Source of the DNA: Patescibacteria group bacterium
GTDB lineage: Bacteria > Patescibacteriota > Microgenomatia > Daviesbacterales > UBA10151
DNA: 15,238 nt
NCBI GenBank assembly: GCA_018817205.1
Contig: JAHIUE010000078.1
Span: 1-15,238 of the forward strand
Direction of reading: 5' to 3'
Shown here piece after piece: positions 7,629 to 14,898 of this stretch. The notes under the pieces are model-generated. The model ran no database searches. It was not told the origin of the DNA and worked only from the letters and a program-made list of their open reading frames with translations. Made by a program: the position numbers and the translations under genes. Each line of letters begins with the position of its first letter. Within the stretch, counting starts at the first letter, position 1.

Positions 7629-7639
7629 ATTTAAAATGA

Positions 7640-7645
7640 TATACT
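7640..7645 (+). promoter_or_regulatory. -10 box kept in front of the carbamoyltransferase relic
   Basis: TATACT lies 7 nt before the ATG of the relic at 7653. The intact gene has TACACT at exactly the same distance before its own ATG, and the surrounding bases align without gaps. No convincing -35 element is seen, so whether it is active is uncertain. Confidence 0.4.
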
Positions 7646-7652
7646 TACCAAC

Positions 7653-7763
7653 ATGTATATTTTAGGTATTAGTGCAGATCATAATGCTTTAGAAGCCCTC
7701 CTTAGAGATGGAATTTTTTTTGGCATGCTAGAAAAAGATACAGTTTTGACAAAAAGGTGTTAA
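7653..7763 (+). pseudogene. Relic of a carbamoyltransferase gene (N-terminal 36 codons)
   Basis: A 36-codon frame starting MYILGISADHNALEALLRDG matches the N-terminus of the intact carbamoyltransferase at 8818 (MYILGIYNGHNATATLIKDG). The match continues weakly as LEKDTVLTKR against the family's EEERFxxIK motif, then ends at TAA. At DNA level the 79 bp from 7634 align gap-free with the 79 bp from 8799 at about 68% identity (54 of 79 by hand count), covering the -10 region, the ATG and the first 20 codons. Nothing resembling the rest of the roughly 590-residue enzyme follows, so it cannot be an active enzyme. It is best read as what is left of a duplicated or replaced copy; a retained regulatory or peptide role is possible but unsupported. 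Confidence 0.72.
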
Positions 7764-7811
7764 TTCTAAGCATTACTAACTATAATCAATAATAATATTG
7801 ATTTCTTAGAA
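7764..7811. repeat. Nested inverted repeat downstream of the relic
   Basis: The outer arms are TTCTAAG (7764-7770) and CTTAGAA (7805-7811). Inside them AATCAATA and TATTGATT (7784-7803) form an 8-bp stem with a 4-nt loop. The structure begins directly after the relic's stop codon and lies 33 bp beyond the 3' end of the DUF268 gene. It is AT-rich and has no T-run, so it is a poor intrinsic terminator. It might be a weak bidirectional terminator or the end of an excised or inserted segment. Confidence 0.4.
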
Positions 7812-7844
7812 CCCAATGTATTTTGCGATAGACTCTTAAAATAG

Positions 7845-8618
7845 TTATTTCTTAAACCAAAATAATCCACAAGCATAATCAGAATTTTCTAAGATTTCCA
7901 TGCTTAAATTTTTAATAAACTTTCCTTCGTCATCTATACCGGAGAATTCAACTAGCTTTAGGTTTTGAAAATACTTTAAAATTTGTTGCGGAGAGTGAAC
8001 TCTATGAGAATTAAAGTATAGCCTAGGTTTGCCCACTGGCAAGGAAAAATATAAATCTCCACCAGGTGCTAAAACACGAGCTAGTTCTTGGCAAGCTTTT
8101 TTAGTTCCTTGGGGGTCAAGTTTATCTCCATAACGGCCTAAACCAATATGCTCAGCTATATGTAGGCAAGAAAGAGATGGTATTGAGTTATTTTTAAATG
8201 GTAGGCTACAAATATCTCCCTTTATTGATTCAAAATTATCTAAGGTAGTGTTTAGCGGACGAATATCGACAAAAGTTGCATTGGTAATAATTGTTAAAAA
8301 ACCGACAAATACTATATTTGAACCAATATCATAGTGAGTTTTAGTTTTTGATCCATATATTTTCTTAAAAGCCCAAATATCTTGATAAAAATAATGACGG
8401 TCAAAACTAGTCTCGTTAGTTTTTTCATGGATTTTAGGGTAAGTATTGATAACGCTAATCGGTTCTGCTCCTTTTAGCCTGGAGTAGATGAACATATCAA
8501 TAAAGTATCGCAAAAAATTTGGGAGAGCGGTTACCACCTTAATCGGATCAACTACTGGAGATGCCCATCTGTATATTAAATATCCCACATCTTTATATAT
8601 GTTATTAAACTTTCTCAT
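7845..8618 (-). CDS. DUF268-family methyltransferase-like protein
   Basis: 257 residues. The protein has a class I SAM-methyltransferase core: HYDIGS at 95-100 (motif I, shortened), VDIR at 117-120, GDICSLPF at 134-141, HIAEHIGLGRYGDKLDP at 153-169 and LARVLAPGGDLYFSLPVG at 179-196, followed by FNSHRVHSP at 202-210. The EHIGLGRYGD and HRVHSP stretches are typical of the DUF268 group often found in polysaccharide loci. It likely methylates a glycan or sugar intermediate, but substrate and activity are unproven. It stands alone on the minus strand, diverging from the carbamoyltransferase across a 199-bp promoter region, with the relic at its 3' side. The ATG is supported by a TATAAT box 9 nt upstream. 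Confidence 0.82.
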   Translation of the reverse strand: MRKFNNIYKDVGYLIYRWASPVVDPIKVVTALPNFLRYFIDMFIYSRLKGAEPISVINTYPKIHEKTNETSFDRHYFYQDIWAFKKIYGSKTKTHYDIGSNIVFVGFLTIITNATFVDIRPLNTTLDNFESIKGDICSLPFKNNSIPSLSCLHIAEHIGLGRYGDKLDPQGTKKACQELARVLAPGGDLYFSLPVGKPRLYFNSHRVHSPQQILKYFQNLKLVEFSGIDDEGKFIKNLSMEILENSDYACGLFWFKK

Positions 8619-8627
8619 TCAGGGTAA

Positions 8628-8638
8628 ATTATATTATA
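8628..8638 (-). promoter_or_regulatory. Two overlapping -10 boxes before the DUF268 gene
   Basis: On the minus strand TATAATATAAT (8638-8628) holds two overlapping perfect TATAAT boxes. The nearer one ends 9 nt before the ATG at 8618, giving a predicted leader of only a few nucleotides. No good -35 was found at 16-18 nt; TTGTTC at 8658-8653 is 19 nt away. Confidence 0.5.
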
Positions 8639-8703
8639 AATTTAGTGCGGCAGAACAATTATACTATAAAGGGATTGGGAGGAATTATTAGGTTTAGTAC
8701 ATT

Positions 8704-8732
8704 TTGTTGTAAAATACAAGCTTATATATAAT
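8704..8732 (+). promoter_or_regulatory. Possible upstream promoter for the carbamoyltransferase unit
   Basis: TTGTTG (8704-8709) and a perfect TATAAT (8727-8732) are 17 nt apart on the plus strand. Transcription would begin about 80 nt before the carbamoyltransferase ATG. The small palindrome TTGTA-AAA-TACAA (8707-8719) overlaps the -35 box and spacer and could be an operator. Just after the -10 lie AATGG-AAG-CCATT (8730-8742) and the 12-bp palindrome ACATATATATGT (8748-8759). All of this is in AT-rich DNA, so chance is a real alternative. Confidence 0.4.
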
Positions 8733-8781
8733 GGAAGCCATTTTAAAACATATATATGTCGTCATTGCAAATGGATTTGTG

Positions 8782-8810
8782 TAGCCATATAGCGATCTAA
8801 ATGATACACT
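8782..8810 (+). promoter_or_regulatory. Start-proximal promoter of the carbamoyltransferase gene
   Basis: TAGCCA (8782-8787, 4 of 6 to consensus) and TACACT (8805-8810, 4 of 6) are 17 nt apart. The -10 box ends 7 nt before the ATG at 8818, which has no Shine-Dalgarno site. Conservation of the -10 region with the relic at 7640-7652 supports function and a leaderless transcript. Confidence 0.45.
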
Positions 8811-8817
8811 AAAGCAC

Positions 8818-10593
8818 ATGTATATTCTGGGTATTTATAATGGTCATAATGCTACAGCTACTTTAATCAAGGATGGAGAAGTTTTAGCTTCTGCTTCTGA
8901 GGAAAGATTTGTCGGTATAAAAAACTATAAAGGCTTTCCAAAGAATGCAATTGATTATTGTTTGAAGAAAGCGGGAATAAATTCTTCAGAACTATCTTTA
9001 GTAGTTCGATCATCAATTACTGCTGCACCAATTCATGTTCCTCTCGAATTCAGAAAGGATCCATTAATAAATTTTATGTACATTTTACATAGCTTAATAA
9101 ATCCTGTAAGAAAAATTTGGGGGGAGGTAGCATATAGATACCCTGTCTTAAGAGTAGTGGGAGGTATTTCCTATACCACAGCGGCAAAGTTTTTAGGGCG
9201 AATAGAAATAGAAAGGGAAAAGCAGGAAATTGCTAAAACACTAAACATTTCTAAAAAAGCAGTTGAATTTTTTGATCATCATGATTGTCATGCTTCTTCG
9301 GCTTATTATGCCTCACCTTTCAATCAAGAAAAAAGCCTAGTCTTTGTATTAGATGGGCAGGGGGATGATTGTTCGTCAACAGTCTATATATTTGAGAAGA
9401 ATAAGTTTAAGCAATTAGCTAGAAGTTCAAGATCAGCGTCATTAGGCATAATTTATAACATGGTTACTGAATTTTTAGGAATGAAATCTAATGAACATGA
9501 ATATAAAGTCATGGGGTTGGCACCCTATGCAAAAGATGAAGATGTAGCAAAAGCTTATCAAAGAGTATCAAATATAATATCCTTAGATAAAGATAATTCA
9601 CTAATCTTTAAATCTAAATTTAATACGATTGATACTGGTAAATTTTTAAATCGAAATATGAAAGGGACAAGATTTGATATATTAGCAGGTGTTTTCCAAA
9701 AACTGGTCGAGGAGAGAGTTATTGAATGGATTAAGAATGCAATCTCTAAAACAGGAATAACTACTGTAGTTTTATGTGGAGGTGTATTTATGAATGTAAA
9801 AGCTAACCAAAGAGTGATCCAGCAAACAAGTGTTAAAAAAATATTCATAATGCCTACTTGTGGTGATGAATCAACACCCCTAGGAGCTTGTTATTTTGCT
9901 TTAATAAACAAGTTTGATTATGATTCAATAAAGATTAATCACATTAAGGATATATATTGGGGACCTGAATTTAGTGATAAGGAAATAGAACAGGTTATCC
10001 AAGAAAAAAAGATTCGGAAGAGATTTTTAGTAAAAAAGGTTAAAGATGTTGAAAAAGTAACTGCTAAATTACTTTCGGAAGGGAAAATAGTGGCACGACT
10101 CAAAGAAAGAATGGAGTTTGGAGCGAGAGCTTTAGGGAATCGTTCAATCCTTGCAGATCCTTCTAACCCCGACGTAGTGAAAGTTATAAATGATCAAGTG
10201 AAAAATAGGGATTTTTGGATGCCTTTTGCGCCGACGATCCTTTTTGAAAGAGCAGATGATTATCTGGTCAACCCGAAAAGAGTGGATTCTCCATATATGA
10301 TGCTGGCTTTTGATTCCACTTCCCTCGCAAGAAGAGAGCTAAAAGCTGCAATGCATCCATATGATTTCACTTTAAGACCACAAATACTGGAGGAAGATTA
10401 TAATCCAAGTTATTATAAATTAATTAAAGAGTTTGAGAAACTAACCGGCATTGGTGCAGTTTTAAATACTTCATTTAACCTGCATGGGTTTCCAATAGTT
10501 TTGAGCCCGGCCGATGCTTTGGAAGCATTTGAAAAGTCAGGTTTAGAATATTTAGCTTTGGAAGATTATATTATTTCAAAGAAAGTACAATAA
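8818..10593 (+). CDS. O-carbamoyltransferase, NodU/CmcH family
   Basis: 591 residues, full length for the family, which moves a carbamoyl group from carbamoyl phosphate through carbamoyl-AMP to a hydroxyl on a sugar or antibiotic. The Kae1-like N-terminal domain shows MYILGIYNGHNATATLIKDG (1-20), the metal-binding HxxxH pair His154/His158 in FFDHHDCHAS, LDGQGDD (178-184), MGLAPY (232-237), CGGVFMNVKANQ (320-331) and MPTCGDESTPLGA (345-357, Asp350). The C-terminal domain carries RMEFGARALGNRSILADP (431-448) and LNTSFNLHGFP. The GHN near the start replaces the more common GHD. It overlaps the following GT4 by one base (TAATG), so carbamoylation is probably tied to the glycan built by that enzyme. 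The acceptor is likely a cytoplasmic sugar intermediate. Other family members act on Nod factors and antibiotics, but this neighbourhood points to a surface polysaccharide. Confidence 0.93.
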   Translation: MYILGIYNGHNATATLIKDGEVLASASEERFVGIKNYKGFPKNAIDYCLKKAGINSSELSLVVRSSITAAPIHVPLEFRKDPLINFMYILHSLINPVRKIWGEVAYRYPVLRVVGGISYTTAAKFLGRIEIEREKQEIAKTLNISKKAVEFFDHHDCHASSAYYASPFNQEKSLVFVLDGQGDDCSSTVYIFEKNKFKQLARSSRSASLGIIYNMVTEFLGMKSNEHEYKVMGLAPYAKDEDVAKAYQRVSNIISLDKDNSLIFKSKFNTIDTGKFLNRNMKGTRFDILAGVFQKLVEERVIEWIKNAISKTGITTVVLCGGVFMNVKANQRVIQQTSVKKIFIMPTCGDESTPLGACYFALINKFDYDSIKINHIKDIYWGPEFSDKEIEQVIQEKKIRKRFLVKKVKDVEKVTAKLLSEGKIVARLKERMEFGARALGNRSILADPSNPDVVKVINDQVKNRDFWMPFAPTILFERADDYLVNPKRVDSPYMMLAFDSTSLARRELKAAMHPYDFTLRPQILEEDYNPSYYKLIKEFEKLTGIGAVLNTSFNLHGFPIVLSPADALEAFEKSGLEYLALEDYIISKKVQ

Positions 10594-11783
10594 TGGCTGT
10601 TAGGGAAAAATATAATTTCTGCATCATAACCTATGAGACTTTTCCAAATCCAATTACTCAAAATTTAAAAACCTATCTTTTGGAAAATTATAACTGCAAT
10701 ATTTTTTATATATATCATCCGATGTTAGATATGAAGGAGGGGTTTAAAATGTCTTCTGGATACCACATTTTTGAAAATAATAAGTTAATTAAATCAGAGA
10801 AAGCCTACCGTTGGCAACTATATTGGCCGCTTTTGTACATAAAAGATGTTTTATATACAGTTTTTTGGTGTTTAAAATTTAAAAAAAAATTTAATGTATA
10901 TTTTGCCTGCGGTAATCTAAATCCGATTGCCGGTTTAATTCTAAGAAGTTTAGGAATTGTTAATAGGGTTGTATATCAATCATTAGACTACTACCCCACA
11001 AGATTTAAAAATAAATTTTTTGACTGGTTTTATTTTCAGCTAGATAAGTTCTGTGTCAGATTTTGTGATGAAACATGGAATATTACCCCAATGATGGTTG
11101 AAGCAAGAGAGAAAAAAATGGGTATGGATAGAAAAATTTATAACAGACAATATACAGTACCTGGAGGAGTTTGGTTTTATAAAACAAAACGGCAATCCTT
11201 CTTAGAAGTAAATAGAAAAAAAATAGTATATAGAGGGATGCTTCTGGCTCATATGGGAGTAGATTTGGCAATACGGGCTATGCCCATTATTTTAGCAAAA
11301 ATTCCAGATCTTAAATTTGAAATAATTGGAACAGGTAAGGAAGAAAACAACCTAAAAAATCTTGCAAAGAGTTTAGGAATTTTTAAGAACGTTATATTTC
11401 ATGGATTTGTTGCAGGTAGGCAAAGAATGGAGAAGGTCATCTCTGATGGGGCTCTAGGGATTGCTACATTTAATCCAGCTATGTTTGATACTAACGTCAA
11501 AAATTCAGACCCCGGGAAGATAAAAGATTATATGCTTTTAGGTATACCAGTTATAACTACGAACGCCATTTCGTATAGCAAAGAAATCATTGAGAATAAA
11601 TGTGGGTTGGTCATTACGTATAATGCTCAGGAATTAGCCTCAGCTGTGATAAAATTACTTAAAAATAAAAACTTGCTAAAAGAATATAGACAAAATGCAA
11701 TCAGGTTTATTGAAAAGTTTGATTGTGTAAATATTCTAAAGCCAAATATGGAAAGGATTTTAAATGAAAGTAAAGAAAATTAA
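10593..11783 (+). CDS. GT4-like glycosyltransferase with D-P-G-K-I-K donor-site motif
   Basis: 396 residues, GT-B type. Landmarks: VVYQSLDYYPTRF (126-138), YTVPGGVWFY (187-196), VYRGMLLAHMGVDLAIRAM (212-230), EIIGTGKEENN (243-253), FHGFVAGRQRM (269-279) and DPGKIKDYMLLGIPVITT (306-323). Like the paralogue at 2470-3615 it has D-x-G-K-x-K-x-Y where most GT4 enzymes carry EX7E. The ATG shares its first base with the carbamoyltransferase stop (TAATG), a sign of coupled translation. It probably adds a sugar that is then, or was already, carbamoylated. A 60-bp gap to the next gene follows. Confidence 0.83.
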   Translation: MAVREKYNFCIITYETFPNPITQNLKTYLLENYNCNIFYIYHPMLDMKEGFKMSSGYHIFENNKLIKSEKAYRWQLYWPLLYIKDVLYTVFWCLKFKKKFNVYFACGNLNPIAGLILRSLGIVNRVVYQSLDYYPTRFKNKFFDWFYFQLDKFCVRFCDETWNITPMMVEAREKKMGMDRKIYNRQYTVPGGVWFYKTKRQSFLEVNRKKIVYRGMLLAHMGVDLAIRAMPIILAKIPDLKFEIIGTGKEENNLKNLAKSLGIFKNVIFHGFVAGRQRMEKVISDGALGIATFNPAMFDTNVKNSDPGKIKDYMLLGIPVITTNAISYSKEIIENKCGLVITYNAQELASAVIKLLKNKNLLKEYRQNAIRFIEKFDCVNILKPNMERILNESKEN

Positions 11784-11823
11784 GCAGGTTCCTTGTTCAC
11801 AGCTATCTCAAATTGTGTTACAT

Positions 11824-11829
11824 TATGAT
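11824..11829 (+). promoter_or_regulatory. Possible -10 box before the SDR at 11844
   Basis: TATGAT lies 14 nt before the ATG in the 60-bp gap between the GT4 and the SDR. No convincing -35 stands at the right distance and there is no Shine-Dalgarno site. Read-through from the carbamoyltransferase unit is equally possible. Confidence 0.25.
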
Positions 11830-11843
11830 ATTGTTAATACTAG

Positions 11844-12791
11844 ATGAAGAAAAACAAATTTAACCATATATTAATAACAGGAGGTGCGGGATATGTAGGC
11901 GTACCCACAGTTTCTCTATTATTGGAGCAGGGATATAAGGTCAGGGTTTTTGATAATCTAAGTTGGGGGGGAGGTGTTCTTTTGCCTTTTTTATCAAATC
12001 CCAGCTTTGATTTTATAAAAAGTGATGTTCGGAACAAAAATGAGCTAGTATTTGCCTTCAAAGATATAGATGCAGTTATTCATCTGGCTGGAATAGTAGG
12101 TTTTCCGGCCTGTAGAAAATATCCCAAGGAGTCACGACAAATAAATGTTGATGGAACACAGAATGTTGTTGAATTAGCAAACGGGAAGATTCCTATTATT
12201 TTTGCATCAACAGGTAGCACATACGGAAAAGTTAATGAACAATTTTGTGCAGAAACAACTCCTTTGAACCCACTATCTAGTTATGGAAAACAAAAAGCTG
12301 AGGCAGAGGATGTTGTAAAGGTAAACAAAAACTATATTATCTATAGATTTGCAACTGCTTTTGGTGTAGCGCCCCGAATGCGGCTAGATCTATTGATAAA
12401 TGATTTTACCTTTCGGGCAGTAAATGATAAAACCCTAGTTGTTTACGAGAAAAATTTTATGAGGACTTTTATACATGCGAGAGATATGGCACGTTCTTTT
12501 TTATTTGCGCTAGAAAATTTTGAAAAAATGAATGGCGAGATATATAACGTTGGTGACGAGAGATTAAATATTAGCAAAGAAGATGTCTGTCTTTTAATAC
12601 AAAAATACGTTGATGTTTATCTTCATTTTGTAGAAGTAGGACATGATATTGATCAGAGAGATTATATGGTAGATTACTCTAAAATAAAGAGACTGGGTTA
12701 TGAGGGAACTATTACTATCGAACAGGGCATTAAGGAACTTACCGAAGCTGCCAGCCTTATAGAGATTAAAAATCCCTATAGTAACGTATAG
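11844..12791 (+). CDS. NAD-dependent sugar-nucleotide epimerase (extended SDR)
   Basis: 315 residues, a complete extended SDR. Rossmann motif TGGAGYVG at 12-19, acidic residue Asp37 in RVFDNLS after the second strand (NAD preference), HLAGIVGFPACRKYP at 80-94, catalytic Thr123 in FASTGSTYG, and Tyr147/Lys151 in SSYGKQK. The C-terminal NVGDERLNISKEDV resembles the substrate-domain motif of UDP-sugar epimerases. The H-L-A-G-I-V-G-x-P-A-C segment marks a subgroup of epimerases found in polysaccharide clusters. It lacks the dehydratase Asp-Glu pair after Thr123, so 4-epimerase or a related isomerase is the best guess. It may supply the donor for the neighbouring GT4 or, through a lipid phosphate, for the GT-C protein 18 bp downstream. 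Confidence 0.87.
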   Translation: MKKNKFNHILITGGAGYVGVPTVSLLLEQGYKVRVFDNLSWGGGVLLPFLSNPSFDFIKSDVRNKNELVFAFKDIDAVIHLAGIVGFPACRKYPKESRQINVDGTQNVVELANGKIPIIFASTGSTYGKVNEQFCAETTPLNPLSSYGKQKAEAEDVVKVNKNYIIYRFATAFGVAPRMRLDLLINDFTFRAVNDKTLVVYEKNFMRTFIHARDMARSFLFALENFEKMNGEIYNVGDERLNISKEDVCLLIQKYVDVYLHFVEVGHDIDQRDYMVDYSKIKRLGYEGTITIEQGIKELTEAASLIEIKNPYSNV

Positions 12792-12809
12792 CCTCGAATA
12801 AATTTCAAA

Positions 12810-14897
12810 ATGAAGGAAGTTTTTAAAAAATATCATTTAATTTTAATTCCTTTAATTTCACTTATTATTATCTTTTGCTGGTTTTATGAAGGCAAATTGA
12901 TCTCTAATGGTAGCGAAGAGGATTTAAGTATATTTCACTCTGAAAAGTCTGCGCAGTATTATTCTACGTTTTGGTATCCAGTTGGGACAGGTTTTAAAAC
13001 TCCTTTTCATTTTGTAAGGTACCCTACATTTTTTGTATTAGGAATTCTGGAACAGAATGATGTTCCTGCATTTTTCAGACAAGCCTTATTGCTTTGGGTT
13101 TTGATGGTTGCAGGAATAGGAGGAATGTACTTTTTTCTTAAGAAATGCTTTAGGATTTCTACAAACCTTTCTTTAATAGGAAGTATGTTTTACTTATTGA
13201 ATGTATATTCAATGACCCAGGTTTGGAAAAGGTTCCTTTACCACGGAATATTTGCCTGGGCGTATTTACCTTTATTTATTTTTTTATGGGTAAAATGGAT
13301 AGATAGTAAGAAGATAATTTGGTTATTTATTTTTCTTTTAACTTCCCTATTTTTTTCCTATACTTTTAGCCAGCCGGCTTTTATAATTACCATCTGGTCG
13401 CCTGCAGCGGTATTCATATTGTTTAGAGCTTGGCAATTAAGGTCTAAGGTAAACGAAGTAGTTAATATTTTTTTAAAAGCAGGGGTAGGGTTGTTACTCT
13501 GGTGCGTAGTTAATATATGGTGGCTGTATCCTATGCTTACCTTGGGAAGTACCTGGAATGAAACAACCGGACAAACCTGGCAATCTGATCTTAGCTCTTT
13601 GCATGCTGTCAGTAAGTCTTTTCCTGTCTGGGAAGTTTTACTGCTAAGGCAAAGTTGGTACTTAAGTTCTGAAAATGATTTTGGGAGTTTTTATCAAAAT
13701 CCATTAGTTTTTCTTTTAAGCATTTTGGTTTTGTATTTTGTTGTTCGAGCCATTGTTAAGTTAAAGCAATATCCTTATAGAGGATTTGTACTAATTTTAG
13801 CGTTTGTTGCCCTTTTTATAAGTAAAGGAACAAGTTTTCCTTTTGGATATACATTCTTCTATCTACTTTTTTCTAATTTTAACTTCACCACGGCGTTTAG
13901 GAACTCATATGAGAAATTTGGAATAGTTTGGTTGTTTGCTTATACCATTTTGTTTACATTGGGATTTTCAAACTTTTTATCCTCATTAAAACCTAATAAA
14001 CGTTTTTTCATTGCTGGCGGCATATTATTTTTGATATTAATACTGGTTCTTCCTTTTTGGAGCGGAGGGGTATTCCCTAAAAAACACAGATTAAATATTC
14101 CCCAGTATTATAACGATGCAAATAATTATCTTAATCAAAGGTCTAATTTGAGTAATCCAAATAGAGTTTTTCATATACCTTTTCTTGTAGAGCTTGAAAG
14201 ATCAATCTATACTTGGGGATATATTGGACAGGACCCTTCACAAAACTTGTTAAACCAAGAATCAGTAACCACACCTAAAATACCACTATATTATAGTATT
14301 GCCAAATTACAGCTAAGGTTTTTAAATAATGAAAAATTCCCCAAACTCTTAGGGTTACTAAGCGTAGATAACGTAATTTTACATAAAGACAATATATATC
14401 CAAAGATAAATATAGAGGAGACAATAAAGAGCATTGAAAAATGGGAAGGTTTACGGAGTAAAAAGGAGGTTGGAGAATTGATAATCTATTCTCTGGATGA
14501 GAAATTGATAAACCCCAGAATTTATGCGGCGGGCTTTGCAGTTTCGGTTTCATCAATTGAGGAAGGATTAGCTAAAATAATATCAGATCAATTCGATACC
14601 AAACAGGAAGTTTTTATAGTAGGTAATAATTTTGTAATACCATCTTTAATGGAAACTATCCCGCTGATAACTTTTGAAAAAATTTCCGCTGACCGTTATC
14701 TGGTAAAAATTAAAGAGGCAAAAAATCCTTTTGTTTTAGTTCTTAATAATACATTTGACAAATTATGGCAGGCAACAATTGATAATCAGATTATTAATAA
14801 ACATTTTATTGTTAATGGTTTTGCGAATGGTTGGTTGATTGAGAAAATAGGAGATTATTCGATTGATATCAGGCTTAAAATGTGGCCTTGGGACTAA
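12810..14897 (+). CDS. AftD-like GT-C membrane glycosyltransferase (DUF3367-type)
   Basis: 695 residues. An N-terminal signal-anchor helix (about 9-25) is followed by a long external loop with the acidic cluster SEEDLSIF (35-42), placed where GT-C enzymes carry their catalytic Asp/Glu. About ten further hydrophobic helices run to about residue 420, with the family-like WCVVNIWWLYPM at 231-242 and a FRNSYEKFG motif. The last 270 residues are soluble and probably face outside. The pattern fits the alpha-(1->3)-arabinofuranosyltransferase (AftD)/DUF3367 group, which uses a lipid-phosphate sugar donor; a YfhO-like protein is the alternative. Mycobacterial AftD is about twice as long, so carbohydrate-binding C-terminal modules are missing here. 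It starts 18 bp after the SDR stop with no Shine-Dalgarno site and ends 1 bp from a convergent gene. Confidence 0.72.
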   Translation: MKEVFKKYHLILIPLISLIIIFCWFYEGKLISNGSEEDLSIFHSEKSAQYYSTFWYPVGTGFKTPFHFVRYPTFFVLGILEQNDVPAFFRQALLLWVLMVAGIGGMYFFLKKCFRISTNLSLIGSMFYLLNVYSMTQVWKRFLYHGIFAWAYLPLFIFLWVKWIDSKKIIWLFIFLLTSLFFSYTFSQPAFIITIWSPAAVFILFRAWQLRSKVNEVVNIFLKAGVGLLLWCVVNIWWLYPMLTLGSTWNETTGQTWQSDLSSLHAVSKSFPVWEVLLLRQSWYLSSENDFGSFYQNPLVFLLSILVLYFVVRAIVKLKQYPYRGFVLILAFVALFISKGTSFPFGYTFFYLLFSNFNFTTAFRNSYEKFGIVWLFAYTILFTLGFSNFLSSLKPNKRFFIAGGILFLILILVLPFWSGGVFPKKHRLNIPQYYNDANNYLNQRSNLSNPNRVFHIPFLVELERSIYTWGYIGQDPSQNLLNQESVTTPKIPLYYSIAKLQLRFLNNEKFPKLLGLLSVDNVILHKDNIYPKINIEETIKSIEKWEGLRSKKEVGELIIYSLDEKLINPRIYAAGFAVSVSSIEEGLAKIISDQFDTKQEVFIVGNNFVIPSLMETIPLITFEKISADRYLVKIKEAKNPFVLVLNNTFDKLWQATIDNQIINKHFIVNGFANGWLIEKIGDYSIDIRLKMWPWD

Positions 14898-14898
14898 A

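Noticed and set aside
7653..7763. The relic as a regulatory leader peptide for the downstream carbamoyltransferase
   Set aside because: A minus-strand methyltransferase gene and about 1 kb separate them, and the peptide resembles the enzyme's N-terminus rather than a leader peptide with regulatory codon runs.
8488..8691. 67-residue plus-strand frame across the start of the DUF268 gene
   Set aside because: It is mostly antisense to a recognisable protein and then runs into AT-rich promoter DNA; its translation has no recognisable features.
8731..8784. A 17-codon frame beginning at the ATG overlapping TATAAT at 8727-8732
   Set aside because: Its ATG overlaps the -10 box itself, so it would not be transcribed from that promoter, and there is no Shine-Dalgarno site or homology.
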